From: Mycolicibacter longobardus
Lineage (GTDB): Bacteria > Actinomycetota > Actinomycetes > Mycobacteriales > Mycobacteriaceae
Length of the DNA: 64,000 bases
Assembly (NCBI RefSeq): GCF_002102265.1
Contig: NZ_LQPG01000027.1
Location: 1-64,000 of the forward strand
Reading direction: 5' to 3'
Shown: piece after piece, positions 39,125 to 47,903 of the stretch
Numbering within the stretch: position 1 is the stretch's first letter
Layout: each line of letters starts with the position of its first letter
Made by a program: the position numbers and the translations under genes
The notes under the pieces: generated by a model
Database searches by the model: none
What the model was told of the DNA's origin: nothing
The model's input: only the letters and a program-made list of their open reading frames with translations

Positions 39125-40226
39125 AGTCCACGAGGCGGACATGGCTGTGGGTCGCGCTGACTCTGGTTGTGATCGTGACGGTTTCAGCGGTGGGCGCCTA
39201 CCTCACTACACCCCGGCCGGGTGGCCGGATGGATCCGAACGCCACCGGGCCCGACGGGGCGCACGCCCTGGTGACGCTGTTGCGTCACCGCGGGGTCGAG
39301 ATCGTGATCGCCGGCACCGTCGATGATGCCGCCCGCGAAGCGCGCCCGGAGACTCTGGTGCTGGTGGCCGAGACCCAGCGCATCGCCGGCGACGAGCTGA
39401 TGGACCGGCTGGCCGGCCTGCCCGGCGATCTGCTGCTGGTGACACCCAGCGCCAAGGCACGCAAGGCCCTGGCGCCCGGTGTCCGGTCGGGTCCCGCGCG
39501 GGCGTTCACCCACCAGCCCGGCTGCGGGTTGCGTGAGGCCGAACGGGCCGGGCGGGTCGATCTGCGCACCACACAGACTTACGTTGCGGCACAAGGTCAG
39601 TCGGTGGAAAGCTGCTACGACGGCGCACTGGTGCGCTACCGCGATGGCGATCGGACCATCACGGTGATCGGCAGCGAGTCCTTCATGACCAACACGAACC
39701 TGGCCCGCGAGGGCAATGCCGCGCTGGCCATGAACCTGGCCGGCTCCTCCGGCCGCCTCGTCTGGTACGCGCCCCAACATATCCAAGGTGGAAAGGCCGG
39801 GACGGCAACCATTTCCGATCTGATCCCGACGAATGTGAAATGGCTGTTCTGGCAACTGTTCCTGGCGCTGGCGCTGGCCGCCCTGTGGAAGGGCCGGCGG
39901 CTCGGCCCGCTGGTCGCCGAGCCCCTGCCGGTCGTCGTACGCGCATCGGAGACCGTCGAGGGACTCGGCCGGCTCTACCGGTCGCACCGGGCCCGGGACC
40001 GGGCCGCCGCCGCGTTGCGCACCGCGACCCTGCGCAGGCTGGCGCCCCGGTTGGGACTGGGGCCGGCACCGGATCCACCGGCGCTGGTCGGCGCGGTGTC
40101 CCAGCGTATCGGCGGCGACCCGGACTGGTTGGGACACTTGCTGTTCGGCCCGCCGCCCGACTCCGACGACGCTTTGGTCCGCCTGGCCCACGCACTCGAC
40201 GACATCGAAAGGCAGGTCACCCACTC

Positions 40227-40230
<4 letters not shown>
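39121..40230 (+). CDS. DUF4350-domain membrane protein (Rv3691 family)
   Basis: The 369-residue protein has an N-terminal helix (TWLWVALTLVVIVTVSAVGAY) and an extracytoplasmic DUF4350 domain with GPDGAHALVTLLRHRGVEI. A second helix near residue 240 (WLFWQLFLALALAALW) and a cytosolic tail with a Arg-rich RSHRARDRAAAALR segment follow. Start and stop both overlap neighbours in GTGA, so translation is coupled with the DUF4129 and MoxR genes. It may scaffold the MoxR machinery; this is inference from gene order. Confidence 0.83.
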
Positions 40231-41200
<970 letters not shown>

Positions 41201-41204
<4 letters not shown>

Positions 41205-42520
41205 TTCTGACCGGTCGCGCCGCGCTGATCGCACTGGTCTGCGCACTGCCCGTCGCGCTGGCCCCCTGGCCGGCGACGGCGTTCGCGGTGCTGTCGGCCG
41301 GACTCGGCGTGGCGGTGCTGCTCGACGTCGTCCTGACCACCGATCCCGGCGCCTTGCGCATCGACCGTCGCATCGACAACGCGGTTCGACTCGGCCAGAG
41401 CATGACGACAACCCTGTCGATCGTCAACGAGGGCCGTCGATTCCGGGGCCGGCTGCGTGACGCCTGGCCACCGAGTGCCTGTGCCACGCCGCGCGCTCAC
41501 GCCCTCGAGCTGGCCCCCGGACAGGCACACCGGGTGGTCACCGAACTGCGGCCGATCCGTCGCGGCGACCAGCACGCCGACCGGGTCACCGTGCGCTCGA
41601 TCGGACCGCTGGGGCTGGCGGGCCGACAGCGATCCAGGCAGGTTCCCGGGCAGGTGCGGGTGCTGCCGCCGTTCCTGTCCCGCCGCCATCTGCCGGCGCG
41701 GCTGGCCCGGCTGCGGGAGGTCGACGGCAACCTGCCGGCGCTGGTCCGCGGCCAGGGCAGCGAATTCGACTCGCTGCGTGAGTACGTCGTCGGCGACGAC
41801 GTGCGCTCGATCGACTGGCGAGCCACGGCCCGGCGTTCCGATGTGGTGGTGCGGACCTGGCGGCCCGAACGTGACCGGCGAGTCGTCATCGTGCTCGACA
41901 CCGGCCGGACCGCGGCCGGCCGGATCGGAGTCGACCCGACTTCACGCGATCCCGCGGGCTGGCCGCGACTGGACTGGTCGATGGATGCGGCACTGTTGCT
42001 GGCGGCGTTGGCATTACGCGCCGGTGATCATGTCGATCTGCTCGCCCACGACGCTGTGACCCGGGCCGGTGTGTTCGGCGCGTCCCGCACCCGGTTGTTC
42101 GCCCAGCTGGTGGACGCGATGGCGCCGCTGCAGCCGGCGCTGGTCGAATCCGACGCCGCGGCAATGCTGGCCACGCTGTCCCGGCGGGCGCGGCGGCAGA
42201 ACCTGGTGGTGCTGCTGACCGATCTCAACGCCTCCGCCCTGGACGAGGGCCTGCTGCCGGTGCTGCCCAAGCTGACCGCCGAACATCAGGTGATCCTGGC
42301 CGCGGTCGCCGATCCCCGGGTGGAACGGCTGGCTCGCGGACGCGCCGACGCGGCTGCGGTGTATGACGCGGGCGCCGCCGAACGTTCCCGTAATGACCGG
42401 CGGGCGGTGGCGGCGGTGTTGCGGCGCAGCGGCGTGCAGGTCATCGACGCCCCGCCCGACGAGCTGGCGCCCGCACTTGCCGACGCCTATCTGGAGATGA
42501 AGGCCGCCGGACGGCTTTGA
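41201..42520 (+). CDS. DUF58-domain membrane protein (Rv3693 family)
   Basis: The 439-residue protein has two N-terminal helices (ALIALVCALPVALAPW; AVLSAGLGVAVLLDVVL). The DUF58 signature GSEFDSLREYVVGDDVRSIDWRA-type sequence comes next, then a VWA-like region with VIVLDTGRTAAGRIG and LVVLLTDLN. It matches Rv3693 (440). It is the usual partner of MoxR ATPases and starts as a GTGA overlap with moxR. A metal-ion-dependent adhesion-type site is suggested but only partly conserved. Confidence 0.87.
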
Positions 42521-42528
42521 TCGCAGAT

Positions 42529-42590
42529 CGCGAGCGTGCGCAGAATGCCACGATTCGCGGCGTGTCGCTGTGCAGACACGCACGCTCGCG
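42529..42590. terminator. Bidirectional hairpin between converging genes
   Basis: Twelve-base complementary arms (CGCGAGCGTGCG and CGCACGCTCGCG) lie eight bases after the DUF58 stop and ten bases before the stop of the converging SpoIIM-like gene. An inner stem CGTGTC/GACACG lies next to the right arm. It probably ends transcripts from both sides. Confidence 0.75.
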
Positions 42591-42600
42591 CGGTACGGGG

Positions 42601-43593
42601 CTAGCCGGTGGGCACCACGTCGGGGGCGTCGGTGATGTCGCCGGTCTCGTCGGCGGCCACCGCCTGGCGCCCGAAGTGCACCACATAAGCCAGAAACGCC
42701 GCCTCGGCCAGCACCCCGATGCCGATCCGCAGCCAAGTCGGCAGCGGCGACGGGGTCACCATTGCCTCGATCAACCCGGCCACGGCGAACACCACCACCA
42801 GGCCCACGGCGACCGCGACGACGGCCCGGCCCTGCTCGGCCAGTACCTGTCCGCGGGGCCGGTCACCGGGCGCGATCACCGCCCAGCCCAGCCGCATTCC
42901 CACCGCGCCTGCCAGAAACACCGCGGTCAGCTCCAGCAGGCCGTGCGGGAGGAGCAGGCCCAGCATGAACCCGCCCCGGCCGGCGTGGAACATCAGCCCG
43001 AGCCCCACCCCGAGGTTGGCGGCGTTGGCCAACAGCAGCGCCGGAATGGGCAGACCCAGCAGGACCGCGAACGCGATCGCGCGCGCGGCGACCCAGGCGT
43101 TGTTCAGCCAGACCTGCAGGGCGAAGGATCCGGCCGGATGATCGCTGTAATAGGCCTCGAATTCGTGGTTGACCAACTTGTCGATCTCGGCAGGGGTGCC
43201 GATCACCGCCTGCACATCGGGATTGCCGGCCACCCAGCAGGCGATGATCGCCGAGACCGCCAGGAACACCACCGCGGTGCCCAGCCACCACCGCCAGGCC
43301 CGGTAGGCGACCACCGGAAACGACACCGTCGCGAACCGGACGAACTCCGAGGCCAACGGGGCGTGCGCGCCGGTGACGGCGGCACGCGACCGCGCCACCA
43401 GGCTGGAGAGCCGGCCGATGAGTGCCGCGTCCGAGGACGACGAGCGCACCATCGACAGGTGGGTGGACACCCGCTGGTAGAGATCGACCAGTTCGTCGAC
43501 CTCTGCGCCGGTGAGCCGGCGACGCCTCTTGACCAGTGAATCCAGCCGGTCCCAGAGGGGGCGATGAGTCAGCACGAAGGCGTCGACATCCAC
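42601..43593 (-). CDS. SpoIIM/DUF95-type stage II sporulation-like membrane protein (Rv3694c family)
   Basis: The 330-residue protein has the length of Rv3694c. After a cytosolic helical part (VDELVDLYQRVSTHLSMVRS) come about six hydrophobic segments, including TAVVFLAVSAIIACWVAG and GLLLPHGLLELTAVFLAGAVG, where the HGxxEL motif is typical of SpoIIM. The frame is open upstream well past the start, but the GTG at 43593 gives the family N-terminus, with TAGGCT at 43601-43606 seven bases before it. SpoIIM relatives act in peptidoglycan remodelling during sporulation; here the role is unknown. The gene is divergent from the RDD gene. Confidence 0.87.
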   Translation of the reverse strand: MDVDAFVLTHRPLWDRLDSLVKRRRRLTGAEVDELVDLYQRVSTHLSMVRSSSSDAALIGRLSSLVARSRAAVTGAHAPLASEFVRFATVSFPVVAYRAWRWWLGTAVVFLAVSAIIACWVAGNPDVQAVIGTPAEIDKLVNHEFEAYYSDHPAGSFALQVWLNNAWVAARAIAFAVLLGLPIPALLLANAANLGVGLGLMFHAGRGGFMLGLLLPHGLLELTAVFLAGAVGMRLGWAVIAPGDRPRGQVLAEQGRAVVAVAVGLVVVFAVAGLIEAMVTPSPLPTWLRIGIGVLAEAAFLAYVVHFGRQAVAADETGDITDAPDVVPTG

Positions 43594-43638
43594 GTCGCCG
43601 AGCCTAACGGCACCGGATCGGCGAGTAGCGTCTGGTTT

Positions 43639-44469
43639 ATGTCGAATCGCAGCCCTGAGCTGGTGACCGGCGACGCCGTTGTCCTCGACATCGCGATCGC
43701 GCAGCTGCCGGTGCGGGCGGTCAGCGCGCTGATCGACATCGCCGTCGTGATGGCGGCCTACCTCTGTTCGGTGGTGCTGTGGGCGAGCACCCTGGGACAG
43801 TTCGACGATGCTTTGACCGCCGCGATCCTGATCATCTTCGCGGTGCTGCTCCTGGTCGGCTATCCGGTCGCCATGGAGACCCTCACCCGGGGCCGGTCGC
43901 TGGGCAAGATGGCCATGGGACTGCGGGTGGTATCCGACGACGGTGGCCCGGAGCGCTTCCGGCAGGCGTTGTTTCGGGCGCTGGCCGGGGTCGTGGAGAT
44001 CTGGGCTCTGACCGGCAGCCCGGCGGTGATCTGCAGCCTGGTGTCGGCGAGGGGAAAACGCCTGGGCGACATCTTCGCCGGCACGGTGGTGATCAGTGAA
44101 CGCGCACCGGTGATGGCACCACCGCCGATGATGCCGCCGGGGCTGGCCTGGTGGGCGTCGACACTGCAGCTGTCGGGGCTGCGGGCCGAATCCGCGGAAC
44201 TGGCACGGCAATTCCTGGGCCGCGCAGCGCAGCTCGACCCGCACACCCGGCAGATGATGGCCTACCGGATCTCCGGCGACGTGCTGGCGCACATCTCCCC
44301 ACCGCCGCCCCCGGATGCTCCGCCGGAGCTGGTGCTGGCGGCGGTGCTCGCCGAGCGGCATCAGCGCGAGCTGGCGCGACTACAGGCCGGGCCCGTCGGC
44401 CCCTATTTCTCGCCGCCTCCGGCGCCGTGGCCGCCACCGAACGCGGGTGGGTTCGTCCCCCCAGGCTGA
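43639..44469 (+). CDS. RDD-family membrane protein (Rv3695 family)
   Basis: The 276-residue protein has an RDD domain with VRAVSALIDIAVVMAAYLC, a second helix ILIIFAVLLLVGYPVAME, and the RGRSLGKMAMGLRVV turn. A Pro-rich cytosolic C-terminus (MAPPPMMPPG; PPPAPWPPPNAGG) follows. It matches Rv3695 in position. RDD proteins may be ion transporters, which is not shown here. TAGCGT (43626-43631) is seven bases before the ATG, and the gene shares a 45-base promoter region with the divergent SpoIIM-like gene. Confidence 0.85.
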   Translation: MSNRSPELVTGDAVVLDIAIAQLPVRAVSALIDIAVVMAAYLCSVVLWASTLGQFDDALTAAILIIFAVLLLVGYPVAMETLTRGRSLGKMAMGLRVVSDDGGPERFRQALFRALAGVVEIWALTGSPAVICSLVSARGKRLGDIFAGTVVISERAPVMAPPPMMPPGLAWWASTLQLSGLRAESAELARQFLGRAAQLDPHTRQMMAYRISGDVLAHISPPPPPDAPPELVLAAVLAERHQRELARLQAGPVGPYFSPPPAPWPPPNAGGFVPPG

Positions 44470-44493
44470 CCTGCCCGCGACGCCTCGTTGCAT

Positions 44494-44517
44494 AACGATA
44501 GTTCCCGATATATCGTT
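44494..44517. promoter_or_regulatory. Candidate PadR operator and promoter
   Basis: AACGATA and TATCGTT form 7-base inverted arms with a 10-base spacer. Inside lies the perfect 10 bp palindrome CGATATATCG (44506-44515). This AT-rich patch is unusual for the region and lies about 50 bases before padR. PadR proteins often bind such palindromes and regulate their own gene. Confidence 0.6.
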
Positions 44518-44567
44518 AACGTATCGGGAGTGGTGAGCGCTCCCGTTTCGAGAGCAAGAGGTAAGAA

Positions 44568-45347
44568 ATGAACATCCCCTTCGGTCCGCCCGGCGGACCT
44601 ATTCCAGAGAACCCCGAACAACACGCCGGCTTCGGCTTCGGGCCCGCGACACCGCATCAACGGCGCGCCGCGCACGCCGCACGCCGGCAGGCCCGGCGCG
44701 AGTTCCGCAGGCACCTGCGCGAGCAGGGCGCCGAGCACTGCGCCCCGTTCGGCTTCGACCCCGGCCACGATGTCGGCAGCCGCGGTTTCGGCCCGGACTT
44801 CCGGCACGGTCCAGGGTTCGGACCTGGGTTCGGTCCCGGCGGCCCCGGTTTCGGGTTCGGATTCGGTTTCGGCCCGTCCGGGCACCGCGGGCACCGGCGC
44901 GGCCATCGCGGCCGGCGCGGTGACGTGCGGCTCGCCATCCTGGCCCTGCTGGGCGAGGGCCCGATGCACGGCTACGAGATCATCCAGCAGATCGCCGAGC
45001 GCAGCCAGGGGCTGTGGCGCCCCAGCCCCGGATCGGTCTACCCCACCCTGCAGATGCTGGTGGACGAGGGCTTGATCACCGGCAGCGAAACCGACGGCAA
45101 GAAGCGTCTTTTCGAGTTGACCGAGGACGGCCGTGCGGCGGCCGAGAAGATCGAGATCCCGCCGTGGGAACACATCGCCGACGGCGTCGACCCGGGGCAG
45201 ATCAACCTGCGTACCGCGACCGGCCAGCTGTTCGGCGCCGTCGCGCAGGCCGGCCAGGCCGCCACTCCCGAACAGCAGCAGCGTATCGTCGACATCGTCA
45301 ACAACGCCCGCAAGGAGATCTACGGCATACTCGGGGAAACCGACTAG
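44568..45347 (+). CDS. PadR-family transcriptional regulator with Gly/Phe-rich extension
   Basis: The 259-residue protein has a C-terminal PadR winged helix: LAILALLGEGPMHGYEIIQQI, then PSPGSVYPTLQMLVDEGLI and GKKRLFELTEDG. A C-terminal helical dimerisation part (GAVAQAGQAATPEQQQRIVDI) follows. The first 120 residues are unusual: an Arg-rich segment and repeats of GFGPG/FGFGF with many His. The RBS is GAGCAAGAGG. The palindrome upstream suggests autoregulation. It is the last plus-strand gene before the converging HNH nuclease. Confidence 0.9.
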   Translation: MNIPFGPPGGPIPENPEQHAGFGFGPATPHQRRAAHAARRQARREFRRHLREQGAEHCAPFGFDPGHDVGSRGFGPDFRHGPGFGPGFGPGGPGFGFGFGFGPSGHRGHRRGHRGRRGDVRLAILALLGEGPMHGYEIIQQIAERSQGLWRPSPGSVYPTLQMLVDEGLITGSETDGKKRLFELTEDGRAAAEKIEIPPWEHIADGVDPGQINLRTATGQLFGAVAQAGQAATPEQQQRIVDIVNNARKEIYGILGETD

Positions 45348-45350
45348 GAA

Positions 45351-46085
45351 TCAGCAGCGGCGAAGGACCCGATGCATCGCAGTCTTCTCGTTGGATGAAA
45401 CCCACAGTCCGTAAGCGGTTTTGACTCTGACCTGACGGGCCACGAACTCGCATTCGAACGCGACGTTCGTCGGCAGCCAGCCGGCGGCGTCGCGGAATGC
45501 CTTGTCGAAGTTGGCTTGTGCGCTGACCGCGAGCAGGTTACGCGGGTCGTTGGCGAAGTCGCGTCGGCGTGCGTCGTCCCAGGACCGTGCGCCTTTGTAC
45601 CAGGCGTCGGCCAGTGACACCAGGTGGTCGACCTGCACGGACTCGGAAGTCTCTGGGCCACGGACGAATTCGATGGTCTCCCCGGAGTAGGGGTCGTGCA
45701 GGAAGCCGCGCTGCACCAGGCAGGTGCCCCTGCGCAGTTCGATCTGCGTCAGGTCACGGCGCAGGATGTCGTCGCGGGTGTTGCAGCCGTTGTGGCCGAA
45801 CTCGACGTTGACGTCGTCGCTCCAACGCTCGCCGAACCGGTAGCGCTTGAAGTCCTGCACCCGATCCCAGCCCTTGACGGCCAACGCCGCGAGCATTCGG
45901 CGGGCGTCATCATAGCCAGGGTCGAGCGGCGCGGCGCTGGGCGCCGGCGGAGTCCAGGTCGGCGAAGGTCCCGAAGACCGCGGGAGCCCCGGAAAGCCCT
46001 CGTGCTGCCACCACGCCCAGCCGACGGCTGCCGCCACCACCAGGACGACCAGCGCGCCGGGGACCACTCGCTTGCGGGCGGCCAT
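45351..46085 (-). CDS. Secreted HNH (GmrSD/DUF1524-like) nuclease
   Basis: The 244-residue protein has an N-terminal membrane/signal helix (VVPGALVVLVVAAAVGWAW) and a Pro-rich linker. The nuclease domain has the invariant HNH-type stretch VQVDHLVSLADAW, then NDPRNLLAVSAQANFDK, as in GmrSD C-terminal and Streptomyces secreted nucleases. The ATG at 46085 lies two bases after the glpK stop, so it is likely in the same operon. Its role with glycerol kinase is unclear; a nutrient-scavenging nuclease is one option. Confidence 0.85.
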   Translation of the reverse strand: MAARKRVVPGALVVLVVAAAVGWAWWQHEGFPGLPRSSGPSPTWTPPAPSAAPLDPGYDDARRMLAALAVKGWDRVQDFKRYRFGERWSDDVNVEFGHNGCNTRDDILRRDLTQIELRRGTCLVQRGFLHDPYSGETIEFVRGPETSESVQVDHLVSLADAWYKGARSWDDARRRDFANDPRNLLAVSAQANFDKAFRDAAGWLPTNVAFECEFVARQVRVKTAYGLWVSSNEKTAMHRVLRRC

Positions 46086-46087
46086 GC

Positions 46088-47653
46088 TCAGGGCAGTTCG
46101 ACCCAGTCCAGCGTGCGCTGCACGGCCTTTCGCCATCCGGCATAGCCTTCGGCGCGCTGGTCGTCGGACCAGTTCGGGGTCCAGCGCTTGTGCTCCCGCC
46201 AGTTGGCGCGCAGGTCATCCGGGCCCTTCCAGAACCCGACGCCCAGTCCGGCCGCATACGCCGCGCCCAGCGCCGTCGTTTCGGCCACCACCGGCTTGAC
46301 CACGTCGACGCCCAGCACGTCAGCCTGGATCTGCATGCACAGATCGTTGGCGGTGATACCGCCGTCGACCTTCAGAACCCCAAGGTGCACACCGGAGTCG
46401 GCTTCCATCGCCTCGGCCACGTCCCGGCTCTGGTAGCAGATCGCCTCCAGCGTGGCCCGGGCCAGGTGCGCGTTGGTGTTGAATCGCGACAACCCGACTA
46501 TCGCGCCGCGGGCATCCGAGCGCCAGTACGGCGCGAAGAGGCCGGAGAACGCCGGCACGAAGTACATCCCGCCGTTGTCGGCGACCTGACGGGCCAGCGA
46601 CTCCACCTGGGTGGCGCCGCTGATGATGCCCAGCTGGTCGCGCAGCCACTGCACCGCCGAACCGGTGACCGCGATCGAACCCTCCAGTGCATAGACGGGT
46701 TTGGCGTCGCCGAACTGGTAGCAGACGGTGGTCAGCAGCCCGTTGTCGGAGCGGACGATCTGCTCACCGGTGTTGAGCAGCAAGAAGTTTCCGGTTCCGT
46801 AGGTGTTCTTGGCCTCCCCGGCCGACAGGCACACCTGCCCGACCATGGCACTCTGCTGGTCGCCCAGGATGCCCGCGATGGGCACCTCGCCGCGCAGCGG
46901 ACCGGTACTGACGGTGACCGCGTGCCGCCGCCGCGACGACGACGGAGTGATGCGCGGCAGCATCGCCCGCGGGATCGAGAACAGGGCCAACAACTCGTCG
47001 TCCCAGTCCAGGGTCTCCAGGTTCATCAGCATGGTGCGGCTGGCGTTGGTGACATCGGTCAGATGCGCGCCACCACGCGGGCCGCCGGTCAGATTCCACA
47101 GCACCCAGGTGTCGCAGGTGCCGAACAGGGCGTCGCCGCGCTCGGCATCGGCGCGCACGCCGTCGACGTTGTCGAGAATCCACTGCAGCTTGCCGCCGGA
47201 GAAGTAGGTGGCCGGCGGCAATCCCGCCTTGCGGCGGATCACCTCGCCGTGGCCGTCGCGCTCCAGCGCAGCAGCTATGTAGTCGGTCCGGGTGTCCTGC
47301 CAGACGATCGCATTGTGATAGGGCTGACCGGTCTTCTTGTTCCACACCACGGTCGTCTCACGCTGATTGGCGATGCCCAGCGCGGCGAGGTCCGCGGCGT
47401 GGAGCTTGGTGGTGTTGAGCGCCGACACCAGCACCGCGGCGGTGTGGTTCCACAGTTCGAACGGATCGTGTTCCACCCAGCCGGCCCGCGGCAGGATCTG
47501 TTCGTGTTCGAGTTGGTGGCGGCCGACCTCGGCCCCGTCATGATCGAAGATGATGCAGCGGGTGCTGGTGGTGCCCTGGTCGATCGACGCGACGAAATCG
47601 GCCAAGTCTGACTCCTGTCCATCCCAGTGCCCGGTCGGTCCCGCGTCCATCAT
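46088..47653 (-). CDS. glpK: Glycerol kinase
   Basis: GlpK phosphorylates glycerol with ATP to glycerol-3-phosphate. The 521-residue protein matches M. tuberculosis GlpK (517) over its length. The FGGY-fold hallmarks are [14 protein letters not shown] near the start, [20 protein letters not shown], and the C-terminal signature [17 protein letters not shown] and [10 protein letters not shown]. Two ATGs are adjacent at the start (47653, 47650). It is probably followed by the HNH gene on the same mRNA. Regulators of glycerol use are not in the window. Confidence 0.95.
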   Translation of the reverse strand: MMDAGPTGHWDGQESDLADFVASIDQGTTSTRCIIFDHDGAEVGRHQLEHEQILPRAGWVEHDPFELWNHTAAVLVSALNTTKLHAADLAALGIANQRETTVVWNKKTGQPYHNAIVWQDTRTDYIAAALERDGHGEVIRRKAGLPPATYFSGGKLQWILDNVDGVRADAERGDALFGTCDTWVLWNLTGGPRGGAHLTDVTNASRTMLMNLETLDWDDELLALFSIPRAMLPRITPSSSRRRHAVTVSTGPLRGEVPIAGILGDQQSAMVGQVCLSAGEAKNTYGTGNFLLLNTGEQIVRSDNGLLTTVCYQFGDAKPVYALEGSIAVTGSAVQWLRDQLGIISGATQVESLARQVADNGGMYFVPAFSGLFAPYWRSDARGAIVGLSRFNTNAHLARATLEAICYQSRDVAEAMEADSGVHLGVLKVDGGITANDLCMQIQADVLGVDVVKPVVAETTALGAAYAAGLGVGFWKGPDDLRANWREHKRWTPNWSDDQRAEGYAGWRKAVQRTLDWVELP

Positions 47654-47903
47654 CGCCCACCGCGGCCGGATCGGGCGGCGCTACACGGCAGGATCCCGAC
47701 GCCCGCAGCGACCCGCGTCCACAAAATTAGACATTCTTCACCAACCCATCAGACGGCATTCATTCATCCGAGCGCATATTTCGATGTGTCACCGGTAGAT
47801 GTCTAAATGGTGAACAAACGGTGTCGGAACGCCGCCGATGTCTTGAGGCCCCCTCGCCGCCGCGGCCGACCGCGTGCGGGTCAGAACTGAATCGGAGGAG
47901 CAC

